From assembly GCA_947179485.1 (NCBI GenBank), contig OX359245.1, positions 19,703,067-19,767,066 on the forward strand: a DNA stretch of 64,000 nucleotides, in the 5' to 3' direction. This DNA comes from Allacma fusca (Eukaryota; Arthropoda; Collembola; Symphypleona; Sminthuridae). Position numbers and translations under genes: made by a program. The notes below the pieces were generated by a model. That model worked only from the letters and a program-made list of their open reading frames with translations, made no database searches and was not told the origin of the DNA. Numbering within the stretch: position 1 is the stretch's first letter; each line of letters opens with the position of its first letter. Positions 51,065 through 63,641 of this stretch are shown one piece after another.

Positions 51065-53762
51065 ATGTCTGGGTCAGAAATGTCCATGTTGGATTTGAAA
51101 AGTTCAGGAAACGAGTCTATATTAGGGGTTGTCAGCGCAGAAGACTTGTGTAAAGAACACTCTGTTGAAATTGAAAGTGATCCGAGTTCAACCTGTTCAT
51201 CCAAAATACAATCAAGTGACATTTCCTTTAGTGACACCATGACCAAGGGTAATACAATCATTATTGCTGATGAAGAGCAACCCAACTCAGTGTCCATAAA
51301 TACAGACGATCTGGTTAGCAGTGAGGACAACCCTCTGAATGACATGGACACTCATCAAACTGTTGTTATTGAAAATGAGAGTGTTGATAATGTTGTGACG
51401 ACAGGGTCCGAACATACTATTGTGAAGAATTTTGACCATGGACATGAGAATGTTGGAAGTGATGAGCCGATTATTGAACTCAATCCTGGCCCTTCCCCAG
51501 GCGTCAGTGATGTGGAACAAGAGAATGGTAGAATAATTTTTATTGGAATGGTATTTTGTTGGATTTGGTTGGGGTTTCATCTCATGTCTTTTTTTTTTGT
51601 TACTTTGTTTGATTTATAGAACCACCGGAGCTATTGTCTGATGAGATAGATGAGAATGACGATGGGGCTCCATGGAATCAAAATAATTGCATTGTATGCA
51701 ATATCAGCCTGGAAAACAGCCCGGTAGTTTTGCAAAATGGGATAGAGGGAAATGTGAAGTTGAAAAAGTTCTTTCTAGAATATTTAGGAGTGAGTGAGCC
51801 TATCGAATTCTCAGATGATACATCCTTCCCGTTTTGCTTCCCGTGCGCTGAAGATGTGGATAAATTAATGGCCCTGGCCTGTAAGATTGAATTTATGGAC
51901 TTGCAATTCGAGAAATTGCGGGATACTTTAGCTAGAAAAACTGTGAAAACGTACCTATGTCGGAATCGACCGGACATTCTTGAAGATGGTGCGGAACCTG
52001 TTCTGGATACTACCTATGAGACCTTGGATTCACACTTGAGCAAGCCACTCATACATCCTGCGGATGTTTTATTTAATCGTAATTAATAATTTTTCAGTTT
52101 GTGTTTTTACTATAAGTACAAATGTTTTAAAACAAAGGGAGTGATGGGGATGGTGGTTGCTTTGTTTTTAATGATGGAATCGACTTCAAATAATTTTAGA
52201 ATGGAAGAGGCAGTATGATATGATAATTCCTGGTCGGTACAAAAAGTTCCCTACTTTGGTGAAAACTGTGGATCCAAAACAGCGAATTAGTTACTACCGG
52301 ATTGATCCTGCTGGAAAGCACCATTTCATTTCCACAGTTAATCCTGAGAGCCCTGTCGAAACACCTTTGGTTACAACTCATCCGAGAGGTGTCAAAAGGT
52401 ATCTCTATAAACGTTGAAACCTGTATCTACTCTATGGTTTGTAAATGATATATGTATATTTAATTTTAACTGTATATGCTTACTGCAGGAAATCCAGTTC
52501 TTTTGTGGTGAAGTTGGTTACAGACAGCACTCCAGATTCGAAAAGGGTAAAACCAGTTTTGCGAGACGAAAATAAGACAGATGATAGTGAGTTTGAAGAA
52601 GTGGAGCATCCAACTGAAGACATCACTGAGGATGACCGACAGTATAAATGTACTCTTTGCCCGAAATCTTTTAATAGTCGGTCAATACTTAATTATCACT
52701 CTAGAATTCATTCTGGTAAAGATTTTATACTTTTACTGACGTTCTAAGTTTTTACGAAAAATATCACACCATTCTAGTATGCATTTTATTGCATGAATTT
52801 TAATGTATTAGGTGAACGCCCTTTCAAGTGCAACGTGTGTGACAAAACATTTGCTCAAAGGGGAGGATTGGCTACTCATGCTTTAGTTCATTCTGGGGAG
52901 AAACCGTACCATTGCGATGTAAGCCATTCATTATTGAGGCCTTGATATATTAAATAATAGTGATGTATATTTATTGATACCATTTAAATCAATTAATGGA
53001 TTTTAAATTAATTAATGTAGATCTGACGCTTATTTTTAATAATGTAACATTGACGAATCATATGCATTTTAGGACTGCGGAAAATCATTTCGTCAGAAGT
53101 ACCACTTGACGCAGCATCAATTGATTCATTCCGGATTGAAACCTTTTTCTTGCGAGATTTGTCACAAGAGCTTTAACGTGAAAATGAATCTGCGGGAACA
53201 CATGAGAAGGCATACTGGGGAGCGGCCTTACAGGTGTCCTTTCTGTTCCAATTCGGGCTTTTTTCGCAAGAAAATGCTTCGTGATCATATTGTAAAAACA
53301 CATCCAGATAGAACGCTTCCAGAAGATTTACAAACGTTAGGCCCGACTCCCAAATTCCCAAAATCTCGACCAACAAAACTTTCCCCCGAAGAGCTTCATC
53401 GAGTGTTAAGTAAAAGCAAAATTCTACCGAAATCATCCGAAGCAAGGCTAGTTATAAAGGAAGAACGCAGGGATGAAACGCAAGAAGATATTCTTTCCCT
53501 TCCTACTTCAACAACTCTCATCTCCATTGACATCAGTAATGAAAATCCGATTCCACAGCTAAATATAATCGATGATGCGTCCACTTCGGTGGATGATGGG
53601 ACCGACACAGCCGCTGCTGCGCTGGAAGTCATGGAAGAGAAAAAATTAGAAACGGATGTTAATCTTGGTCCTCCTGAACTGTTACTGGATGCTCAGTCGG
53701 ACTCTAACAAAGATCCCCTTGCTGAGGGTATATTGGAAGACAGTAATAGTCAAGAAGGATAG
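51065..53762 (+). CDS. ZAD-like, five-finger C2H2 zinc-finger protein, 714 aa
   Basis: The six exons are 51065-51527, 51620-52078, 52200-52398, 52489-52715, 52812-52918 and 53073-53762. All borders are GT-AG and the phases agree (715 codons). The first exon is acidic and Ser-rich ([12 protein letters not shown]). Exon 2 holds a ZAD-like domain: CIVC, then about 50 residues, then FCFPC followed by a helix ([21 protein letters not shown]). A linker leads to five C2H2 fingers: YKCTLC...HSRIH, FKCNVC...HALVH, YHCDDC...HQLIH, FSCEIC...HMRRH and YRCPFC...HIVKTH, joined by S/TGE-type linkers. The tail is acidic. Such proteins are nuclear DNA-binding regulators, and the ZAD mediates dimerisation in insects. 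The frame runs further upstream without an ATG, so the ATG at 51065 is taken as the start. The particular orthologue is not recognised. Confidence 0.9.
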
Positions 53763-55883
53763 TGTAAATGTTAATGTGAGGTTATTTAGAGCAATTAATT
53801 GGTTAAGTTAGGCCAGAAGATGGTTCAAGTTATTACCTTTTTACGGTTTGTATTGTTTAATTCCCGTAACTAAATCTAAAATAGTGTTTTAAACAGCACG
53901 TGTGTTTGTTTTTGATCCTGCCTTAAAATTTTGCTTTCAATTTTAAGGCACTTTCGAAAACTTAATGTTAATTTTTGCAATAACTTGATTTGAAGCTCGG
54001 ATTTTCAAAGGGGGTTTAAAGTCAGGAGGCAAAGGCTGTTGCAGGATTTTTTTGCTCACGAGCCTTCACGGGTACCGAAACGTGATTCGACGTAAAGTTT
54101 TTGAGGCCGTTGGTAAGCGATTACTCGAATCGCTATTATTTAAACGCGGCAAAATATTCTAGGACTTTTCTCCACTTTAAATTCAAGGAAACGTTTTAGT
54201 AAGGTCACTCAAATATTTCTGAATTTCAGAAGAGATGCAAGCGCTTGGGCTTAAGAAGATAATAATTATTAGTTGTAGTATTACTTAGAAATATAGAGGC
54301 GTCTGTCATTTTTGGTTAAGTATTACATTTTTCAAAATTATAAGCTGCAGGCCAGAGTTAGCCTTCGTCTGAAACAATAACGAGCATTTAATATCATTGT
54401 AACCGTCAAACAAAATAGGTACAACTAGGGGACCTCAACTCAGGCAGATATTCCTACTAATCTAATTGTTATACCATAACATGATCCCAAATTCAAGGTC
54501 GAGAAAACAGGCTAAGACAGACTGCACTACTTCCTGCAGATACCAGTAAGCTCTCCTTGAATAACTGATAGTAACTTTTAAATGGGCTCGATTTGAATGA
54601 AATCTTTTAAAGAATCTCTTCAAAGTATTACTTGCAGCTACTGCTACTACTTCCAGCCTCAGAATTGATATGCTGAACTTCTGCAAGTAACAGTTACTGT
54701 TAAAACTAGTTTGGAGTTCGGTTTGGTTTATGTACATAAGATCCGAACCTACCTCGCAATAAAATGTTTATAAAAATTGTTTACGCGCCCGCAAAAGATA
54801 TAAACGGTGATAACATTTAGAAAATATTGCTTTCTCAGAGTTTTTAGAGAATCAAGTACCATGTGCAATGTGTGCGGGTTACAAGTTACAAGTGACCGTC
54901 CCCAGAACATCCGTTATATCGAGTTTTGATGGTGTATTTTTACCCACATCCGTGTAGTATATGTACTTCTACTGTCATTGAATTCCACACAAGGTGATTC
55001 CTAATGAAATGGGTAGATAAGAATTTTTCGAATGATTCTCGGATTTTTTTTTTAAAGTAAGTTACATCCATGGATTTATATAGATATCTATCCAGCTTAT
55101 ATTATCTGAATTCCAGCTCAAACGAATTTGTCATGCATGCCGTTTTACACTAATTATTTCATTCTGACCTGTGTAGGAAATATTTCCTAAATTTTAATGC
55201 GAAGCTGTTTAATCTTTTGCAAGCAAATATTTTTAACTACTAATTTTACAAATTATTACAATTTAGGCCGTGACCATTGTCAACAGGACAACGTGGAGTC
55301 AAAAGTTGTCCTTATATACTAAGATCATACAGAGCATTATCCGCAGTCTTCGTCTAATTCAGATTTTATGTGTTTCGGCATGAGTAGCATGAATATGTAC
55401 AAAAGTATTTTATGTGTTTTAGCAAAAATTCTTGTTTTTTGCTGTACAACCATAGTTTTAAAATAAACAGTTTAAAATCTCGTTCAAAATGTGTCGTCAA
55501 TTATTATTTATTGGTGAGAAAACTGGTTGCCCTGATTAAAAATGCCCATTCTGATTAGGCGAACAAATAATTATTCTTCGTACTGTATGTTACCCAATAT
55601 CAGACAGGTTGACACCAGAACATTGAAACTAATATTTACTGGGGTTCTTACATTTGATGCAATTGTAGTCAACGGGAGTAATATCAATTACGTATCATAA
55701 TATTAGATGAGTGTATATGAAAGGTAACCATTAACGTTATTTCTTAAGAATAGTTAAATTAGGTTCTCGTAGGACATTCAAATACAGCTGTTGTAACACT
55801 CGTAAAAAGGAAATATTTAAAATTATTGCAATGAATATAAAACAGTTTAATAGTCTCATTTAAATAATCATGGCTTTTCTAAT
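53763..55883. other. Intergenic region between convergent genes
   Basis: No gene was seen. It separates the 3' ends of the zinc-finger gene (plus) and GLE1 (minus). A 91-codon minus frame at 54462-54737 is not convincing. Confidence 0.6.
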
Positions 55884-58359
55884 TTAAAAGCCTTTTTTAA
55901 TCTTGGATTCCAAAAATAGTTCTAGCCTTGTTAGAGCAGCAGTCTTTCCAGGTGGAGTCTCTTTTCTTATTTCGGGTAGATAACTTGTAAGGAATAAATC
56001 GATAAGTTTTCTAAACTGCATACCGTATAAGGATGCCAGTCGACTGCCCAAATTTTCAAGAATTATTTGAATAATTGTGGCCGTCATATCCAATTGCGGT
56101 TCTGCAATCAATAAAAAAGGAAAAGTTGATATTTTGTTTTAATCCAGTATCTAGTTCTTAAAAGAAGATGCTATAAAATTCTTACTTAGTTTCATTGAAG
56201 CCACAAGGATCCTCCAAACTTCAGCCATTGAAAAGAATTGAGTAGCGTCTCCAATGTCTGTCACCTTTTGGATTTCAAAAATCTTCACCATTAAGGTGTA
56301 CAATGTGCAGTACCTAAAAAATGAAAATAAAATTACAAATTAAACACTGCACCGAGTACAACTATCTCACTTTTCAAAAATTTAAACTCTCAAAAGCCCA
56401 AATAACTTACCCAGTCATTTTATCTAGCAAAGCTTGTCGAACAGCACTTTCAGATCCTTTAAGTTCGTGACCCATGGCGATGGCATACTCTTCCACTGAC
56501 ATATTATTCCGAGGAAAGCTAAAAGGTACCAGGAATGGGCACATCTTATAAAAGTTGGCTCTAACTAAAACTGCCCACTGAGGGAACTGCTTAGCCACTG
56601 AAACTCCAAGCATAGCGAGTGGCTCCACACTAGTATGCCCTTTAGAGATCTCAGACTCGGATTTCTTCACGAAACGGAAAGCAAGCAAGTTGTAAACAAA
56701 TAGATCGCCTTGGGGCTGAGCTAAAATCAAAAGTTGTATATTTGCATGAAATCAATCAATTACAGCTTTAAAAGTTTAAATTAAAGCTTTAAGAACTTCA
56801 GAGATAAAAAACCCACCTGATGAGACAAAATTAGTTCCTGAAGACTCTCCAAGATAAACAGGTTTAGCCTGTAATAGATTTACCAACTGATCGGCTTTGA
56901 CTCTGATGTGAGCAGGTGAATTTGAAATAGAATTAAGGGTGGTATTGACTACTTTAAGGGCAGCAGAATAAAACTCTTTCGTGGATTTCGCTGATATATG
57001 CGCAAATTTGTCTTTGTTATCGGCCAAGAGTTGTTGAGATTTTAAGTACCGTTGTAAATCTGACGGGAAGATGTATCCTTGGAATTCGGGTGGAACTTCG
57101 AGGCCTCTTTTCTGCGTTTTAACAGGGGCAGAGGCTGCTGCAGCGGCAGCCGCAGCCGCTGCTTGGGCCGCTTCCGCTTTCTTTTTCTCCTCCTCCGCTA
57201 ACTTAGCTGCAGCTAGTTCCGATTGCTTCTTTTTCAGCTCTTCCGCTTCCTTTAACTTCCGTTCTATTTCCAAACGTTCTTGCTCAGCTTTTGCTGCCAA
57301 TCTCGCCGCAGCTGCCTGTTCTTCTTTCCTTCTGTTGTCATCCGACAATTTCTTCTCTTCTTGAACCTTCTTCAACTGCTCCCGATCTCTTTTTTGCTGA
57401 GCAGTAAAAGCTTCGAGCTGTTTATTCCCTTCCTCAATACTCATTATAATTCTCTGATTATTTCGAAGCTGTCGAATTTCGGAATTCCGCAATCTCTCAA
57501 CAACTTCCTCCTGAGTTTTCTGAAGTGTCTGCACCCGACCCATTTCTAATTGTAGTTGACGTTTGGCTGACCGAACTTGCCACTCTTCGTTAAAATTTTC
57601 CTCATATGCATCCAGAGCTTCCTGGATTGCTGTGTAAGGTCTGGCGTCACGAAGGAAACCATGTAACATCTCTTTGTCGTCATATTCATCTTCTCGGCAA
57701 CCAAGGCCACGTTTAAGGATATGACCCACTTGAGGTTCATACTTTTCTGGGCAGGAGTTTCGCTTGTAAGCACCAGGAAATTTTGGAGTGGCATCGCCTG
57801 CAAAAGTAACTCGTCGATCTTGTCTTGTGTCAGGGGAAGATTCAGGTATGGGTGTATGTGACGGTGTCGTAGACCCAGACTCGTAATAGTCATTATTGAA
57901 AAATTCATTCACAGTGGAGCTCGAGCACGATGAATCTGCAGCACTTTCACATGCATTTTCTTTTAGTGCCCTATTTGCCCCTCTTTCCTTTACAGTAATC
58001 TGATATGCTCGCTCCAATACTAAAGACTTCTGAAGGTCCGACTGCTGCTGAACTTCCGATACTAATTTCTAGAAACACAAAAGCATATTTATCTTTTCAA
58101 TATCCATGATTCATCCACTAATAATCATACAAAATAAATTGTTTTTGATGTGTGACTAACTATAGGGTTCCAAAATTGAGCAGACCAATTTACTTAAATA
58201 AGCACTTACGAAAAAACTGTGAGGTGATTTATCCCATCCTGTCTCGTACCTCACCTGGCCCAATTTGGAATTTTCCAAAATCCTCAGAGTGGCAATATCG
58301 TTCGCAAGCAAAACTACTTCATTGGAGTTTGGCTGGCTTCGGGGGCTTAAAGTCGTCAT
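55884..58359 (-). CDS. GLE1: GLE1, mRNA export factor, about 685 aa
   Basis: The exons are 58210-58359, 56817-58068, 56411-56720, about 56187-56313 and 55884-56101. The borders are GT-AG. The frame is continuous by translation, though I could not settle one base in exon 4. The start MTTLSPRSQPN leads to a short N-terminal region (GWDKSPHSFF). A long charged coiled coil (about residues 220-350; LEMGRVQTLQKTQEEVVERLR onward) ends in a ten-alanine run. The C-terminal GLE1 domain includes GDLFVYNLLAFRFVKK, FPQWAVLVRANFYKMCPFLVPF, MSVEEYAIAMGHELK and the final helices (YGMQFRKLIDLFLTSYLPEI). This is the HEAT-like fold that, with IP6, activates the DEAD-box ATPase DBP5 at the cytoplasmic face of the nuclear pore to release exported mRNA. 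The length is close to the human protein (698). It is transcribed away from NOP56 and towards the zinc-finger gene. Confidence 0.93.
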
Positions 58360-59294
58360 TTTTGACTGACCAAAAATCACAGCTGTTGCAAATTACTACA
58401 CCTTCCTGTTCCTTGATGTAAGTTATAATTTACATAGGTAGCGATGGATAAATAAATTATTGCATAATTAATAAATTAGCAAACAAAAATTTTCACAGAA
58501 GCCAGCCTCTGTAACAGCGGTGAAATCCACAGTCCACAGCAATGAGACGATTTTAAGATTTAATACAAACTGGACGCCCTTTAGCATTGTTTACACCATA
58601 CCATATACAGAGATACTCTATGACCTATCATCGGTGATATTAACCCTAAGCACAGTACTCTATGCTTACATACAGGGCCCCCGTGCCCAGAACCTTTACC
58701 CTCTCACTCAACGAAAGGAAGATGCAAAGGTAGAAAATATTCATTTTGCATTTTTTTCCTTCCAGATATTCTTACAATTTGATAAATTGCTTCATAGCCT
58801 GTATTATTTGCTGTCATTCAATGCGCTAGAAATTTTCGGAAATTTATTTATTGCTGTCCCAAATGTTTTTCAAAAATGTTTCGACGATCTAATTCCTAAG
58901 AAATTTGATGGGTTCTATGGGCTGTCTGTCAAGTGTCAGTCCATTACTTTAGGCTTTCTTTGTTGTCTTTAACTGTAGATGTATATTCCGGCTTAATTTG
59001 CAATGGCTTATACTTCCAATTTCCAGTCCAATTGATATTTTTCAGTAATTACTCTGTCAATAATTAAAAATTTGTATTTTATCCAAAATTTAATAAGAAT
59101 GTAATAATAATTCCCTTATTATTAATTTACATTTTTTGGAGGTAAGTACATTTCTAGATAATCTTTTGTATAGTTCCAATTTGTAAAATACTTAAGGCTT
59201 TAACCTTCGGCTAGTAATTAGTGCATCGTCAGATTTTCTGTTTTGGCATGTACAATTATCCAGCCCCTCTCTGAAAATAAAAACTAAATATTTA

Positions 59295-59477
59295 AGCATA
59301 TTCAGGGGTGGATTAATAAATTAATTTTTACCCTGGACCCACGTCTCAAAGTAGATTTATGGGCCTTTCCGCATGCAATCTGAGAGCGCATTGGTTAATT
59401 TTTTTACCCTAGTCCTAAATTTTTAACCCTGGCCGGGTCAGGGTCGGCCACTCCGTAAATCCACCCCTGAGAATATT
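59295..59477. mobile_element. 167-bp hAT-type MITE with 8-bp target duplication
   Basis: The element spans 59303-59469. It begins CAGGGGTGGATT and ends AATCCACCCCTG, 12-bp perfect inverted termini. It is flanked by AGCATATT (59295-59302) and AGAATATT (59470-59477), an 8-bp duplication with one mismatch. It is too short to encode anything. Confidence 0.88.
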
Positions 59478-59723
59478 GTTATTTACTGCAGTTTTAATAA
59501 TAACTATAAATATATCTCTGTGTTAGAGCATGCAGTCAACAGAGTACACGGCATCCAGTAACGCAGCCCTAAAAACAGAACAAAATGGTTCTTGTAAAGG
59601 TTCAGGCAGTGAAAATAATTTGGGGACTAATGGGAATACCAGCAAATATTTTTGCCCATGCCCTACAGAGATCATAAAGTATAAAATTATGTCATTTTGG
59701 CTTATACAACAATTATTATAGAT

Positions 59724-59896
59724 AGAGGTGAATTAATAAAATATTTCTTATCCCAGCCTTAAACCTCAAAGTACCGAGTCCTTTGCAGGAAGATGTAGGC
59801 CTTTTCGCAAGCAATCCAACAACCTACGTTAAATATTTACCCTGATCCTAAAATTGTATACACTGGCGTGGCGTTGGCTTGAAAATCCAATTCTGG
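59724..59896. mobile_element. Decayed second copy of the 167-bp hAT-type MITE
   Basis: Same orientation as the copy 420 bases upstream. Shared blocks in order are GGTG[GA]ATTAATAAA, CCTCAAAGTA or its variant, GGCCTTT[TC]CGCA[AT]GCAATC, TTACCCT[AG][GA]TCCTAAA and AATCCA. Its termini have lost the CAGGGG sequence, so it is older. Confidence 0.8.
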
Positions 59897-60649
59897 CTAT
59901 GATTTATTAATACTCCATCATTACAAAGAACTTTAGTCGTAATGTGAAAAACTTTTCCTAAAAATAATTATAAAAATATTCCCGTGAAGCGGGCCGTTTT
60001 GCTGGTTGCGAAGCTGCCTATGGAAATCATTGAAATTGAATGAAACCATTGAGCAAATTGACTTCAAATAGAACCGCTAGGAAGTTCAAATTTTGATGGG
60101 TCATAGAAAGACCAATGACAAGCTTAAAGGGGCGGGGGCTTCTTGAAAGCATGAGGTTCGACGGAAACGGCGTGCTCAGGCTGTGATATTCCAGTTGTTG
60201 TTGACTTTACTAATGCTGTTGCTGTGTGTCGTAAATTCTGTCTGTGACTATTGAAAATACCGTAATTAGGTGGAATTGAACCGGTAAGAATTTAGTGTAC
60301 ATTCATTTAATAAGTTATTTCGCTTCAGGGCATCATTGTTGTTGTTGTTATTGAATTATTATTTTGTGTAAACCATTAATAAATATTTAAACATGGACGT
60401 TATACAATTGTTTGGTTGGGGATAACTATTACAGAAACTGGTTAGGACTCTAACTCTGAAGGAAGTGTTTGGAGATTGGGTCCGTGTTGGCCCGTCCATT
60501 TCTACCATTCTGACTCGTTGTTGGGGGTAAATAATAGCGTAAGTAAAGAAATATTAGTGTGATTAAAGGTGTTCTATTCGTAGTTTGGGGTAGCAGTTGT
60601 TATGTATGTTTGGCTTAGATTAGAAACAATTAATCTGTTGCAGGTCATT

Positions 60650-62416
60650 ATGTCTGGAGAATCAAAAATGCATGTGCTGTTCGAGCACGCGACGGGGTTT
60701 GCGGCGTTCAAAATCCGGGAATTCGAAGAGGAAAGTATTTTTCAAGCGGAGGTTGAAGAATGTGTGAGGGAACCGGCTCGGTTTGCTGCCATTGCCACAT
60801 TGGTAGCATTTAGCCCATTCAAAACTGCCCAGGCAGCTTTGGAAAACTTAAATGCTATCACTGAAGGAATTTTACCGGAAGACTTGAAGAATTTTATTTT
60901 GCAACTGGGTTCGAAGAAGCTGTCGCTTGGAGTTGTGGAGAATAAACTTGCGGCGTCAATTTTGGAAACCTTTCCCAAAATTAAAATTAAATTGGGTGGA
61001 TTGATTCAAGAAATTACTCGTGGCCTTCGTCTGCACTTTTATAAACTGGTGAAGGGAGTAGTCGATGAAGCGGGTAAGAATTATTTTATGGAATTGTGGT
61101 GGGATGGAAATAGTATTTGTAATAATTGTATACGTTGTAGTAGTAGTGTCACGTTCTGGGCTAATACTATTTTTCTTGAACATCAGGTGGCAAAGCTCAG
61201 CTCGGTCTTGGACACTCTTATTCCCGTTCAAAAGTTAAGTTCAACGTAAATAGGTCTGACAACATGATCATTCAGGGAATCGCGTTGTTGGATCAGCTGG
61301 ACAAGGACGTAAACACTTTCGCCATGAGGATCCGCGAATGGTACTCCTACCATTTCCCAGAGTTGGTGAAAATTGTTCCTGATAATTACAATTACGCTCG
61401 AGTTGTCTACTATATCAAGAACAGGAAGGAGTTGTCTGAAGAAAAATTGGAGGCGCTTGAAGAACTCGTTGGAGATTCTAGCAAAGCTCAGGCTATCCTG
61501 GATGCATCTAGGTCTTCTATGGGAATGGATATCTCCCCCATCGACCTCATTAATATCGAGTCTTTTGCTACAAGAGTGATAAAGCTTGCGGAGTACCGAA
61601 GGTAAGTATTGTTTTCATAAATCACAACCCATTCTTATTCGAAATATGCGTAGTTTATATTTGTGAATTTATATTTGATTCAACATTTGCAGGGGTCTTC
61701 TAACATATCTGCAAACTAAAATGAACTCAGTGGCTCCGAATTTGACCGCCCTGCTGGGGGAATCTGTTGCGGCTCGCTTAATTTCTCACGCTGGATCACT
61801 TACAAATCTTGCTAAGTTCCCTGCATCCACTGTGCAGATTCTTGGTGCTGAGAAGGCACTGTTTAGAGCTCTTAAGACCCGGGGGAAGACTCCAAAATAT
61901 GGATTATTGTTCCACTCAACATTTATTGGCAGAGCTCAAGCTGCTAATAAAGGAAGAATTTCTCGCTTTTTAGCCAACAAGTGTTCCATTGCTTCAAGAC
62001 TGGATTGTTTCAGTGGTTCGTAATATTAATTTTCAAAGTTTTTCCGAGTATGATCTCATGTTTTGTGTTATAAACTATATCTGAAATATTTTATTTCTAT
62101 CTTTACAGAACAACCCGTCAGCGTTTTCGGGGAGAAATTGCGTGAACAGGTGGAGGAACGGTTGAAGTTTTACGAGTCGGGGGATATCCCGCGGAAGAAT
62201 GTGGAGGTCATGAAAGAAGCTATGGACATGTCATTGTCAATGAATGCTTCAGCTCTAGAAGAACCGGGTAGTTCAAAGAAGAAGAAAAAGAAGAGGAAGC
62301 ATGATGATACTGCCGAAGAATCAATGGTGGTAGAGGAAGAAGCTACTGTTGAAGAGTCTACGCCGAAGAAAAAGAAGAAGAAGAATAAGAAGAAGCAGGA
62401 GGAGGATGATGAGTAA
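60650..62416 (+). CDS. NOP56: NOP56, box C/D snoRNP core protein, 489 aa
   Basis: The coding exons are 60650-61073, 61187-61601, 61693-62015 and 62109-62416. The introns are short GT-AG (113, 91 and 93 bases) and the phases agree (490 codons). The N-terminal NOP5NT domain is clear ([21 protein letters not shown]). The coiled coil and NOP domain include [83 protein letters not shown] sequence (here [16 protein letters not shown]) and [15 protein letters not shown]. The C-terminus is the usual Lys/Glu-rich tail ([10 protein letters not shown]...). NOP56 scaffolds box C/D snoRNPs with NOP58, fibrillarin and 15.5K in the nucleolus for rRNA 2'-O-methylation. The intron 3 donor (G|GTTCGT) is weak, but the reading across it is certain by family alignment. 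AATAAA is at 62528-62533. Confidence 0.97.
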
Positions 62417-63194
62417 AATCCCTCATTGAGACACGCAGTTTAATTTCCTTGGTAGGCTAGAATTTAAACATAATTTCAAGATTTTATTAACTCATCGTGT
62501 GGCAGACGAAATATTTTGTAAATGTTGAATAAATATCTTTATCCTTGTTCAATTGTTAAATCTAGCATCCCTTAATTTAGTGTGATTAACAATTATTACA
62601 TACAAGTTAATCTGAACATATTTTCACAATCTCTAATAATTGTTCCGTCCCATCTGCAAAACATCACTAGTACATAAATAACATACCGATTCCTTACTGA
62701 TTGCATTGTTGTTACCTATATTATAGAAATTAGTTGCAGAAATTATCGCAGGAACTTGTTCCGTACCCAGAGTAGTAAAAATGCTGGAATTATTGGATGG
62801 CTTGGACCTTACAGTGAGCAGCTGTAGCCACAAACAGCAAGCTGAAGAAATACTTGGTTCGTTGAAACGTTCCCGGTGAACATTGATGCAAGTGCAATTG
62901 TGCAATGTGTACTTATTTGAAATAAACTTACGAGCTTGAAGTTTAAACTTCAGTGTAGAGTAGAGCTGACATACACATCACGTTTACAACAAGCAGCAGC
63001 ATATTAACATCAATCATTGAACTAAAACCAACTTGTTACCTAATGCTAATCATAGATTTTGAATTTTGACACGTAGAGGTAACTAATTAATAGTCAGTTT
63101 AATGACTATATTTTGTCCGAGTAATGCCAAGCCTTTATCAGAGAATTCATCAACTGGACAATTAAGAAATTAGAAATTGACTTGACCTAGGAAG
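62417..63194. other. NOP56 3' region and EDEM upstream region
   Basis: It contains the NOP56 polyA signal at 62528 and no supported gene. Tandem genes on the plus strand are about 780 bases apart. Confidence 0.6.
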
Positions 63195-63641
63195 ATGCCT
63201 CCGTGGTCGTCAGTTGTAATTAGTCTCCTTTGGTTGTCTTGCAGTGTTAATTTCGAAAATATATCTGCAATTCGGACCTACGATGATAAGCGGTTAGCTC
63301 AACTGAGGTCAGTTTATTTTTCCTATTTCACTTCATGATTCTTATTATTACGTTTTTCTTTATTTTGAATTTATTTAAAAAAATAATTATATAGATTTTT
63401 AATCACGGAATTTGCACCCGGTAGTGACAATGCAATTTCATGACCGTAGGGTCACAAAGTGTTATTTACATGGTTATAAATGCATGTATGGATTTAAAAT
63501 ACATTTTAACATTTGAGGTTCTTTTTTTAGGGAAGAAGTGAAGTCCATGTTTTATCATGCTTACGATTCCTACATTCGCCATGCGTATCCGTTCGATGAA
63601 CTCCGACCTCTGAGCTGTGATGGAGTTGATACTTGGGGGAG
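63195..63641 (+). CDS. EDEM2: EDEM2-like ER degradation-enhancing alpha-mannosidase, first two coding exons
   Basis: Exon 1 (63195-63307) encodes a signal peptide, [20 protein letters not shown], then [13 protein letters not shown]. Exon 2 (63531-63641) continues [36 protein letters not shown]. This is the start of the GH47 alpha-mannosidase fold, and [18 protein letters not shown] is characteristic of EDEM2 rather than EDEM1 or EDEM3. The phase at the exon 2 donor (AG|gt) calls for a codon completed to Ser in the next exon, as in the family's DTWGS. That exon lies beyond the window. In the ER lumen EDEMs trim mannose from misfolded glycoproteins to route them to degradation. Confidence 0.88.

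Larger units (their letters stand above)
58360..60649. other. Divergent region between GLE1 and NOP56 with two hAT-type relics
   Basis: It holds the presumed GLE1 promoter at the left, two related miniature elements described separately, and the NOP56 5' region at the right. An acceptor at about 60642-60643 just before the NOP56 ATG implies an untranslated first exon in the 60.2-60.5 kb stretch. A 150-codon plus frame at 58520-58972 has no recognisable domain. Confidence 0.5.

Noticed and set aside
58520..58972. 150-codon plus frame between GLE1 and NOP56
   Set aside because: No ATG at its beginning, no domain, hydrophobic low-information sequence, no polyA signal or matching splice pattern.
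61074..62108. Intronic box C/D snoRNAs within NOP56
   Set aside because: Vertebrate NOP56 introns carry them, but in these three short introns no convincing C box (RUGAUGA) and D box (CUGA) pair with terminal stem is present; intron 3 has only a weak ATGATCT/CTGA pair.
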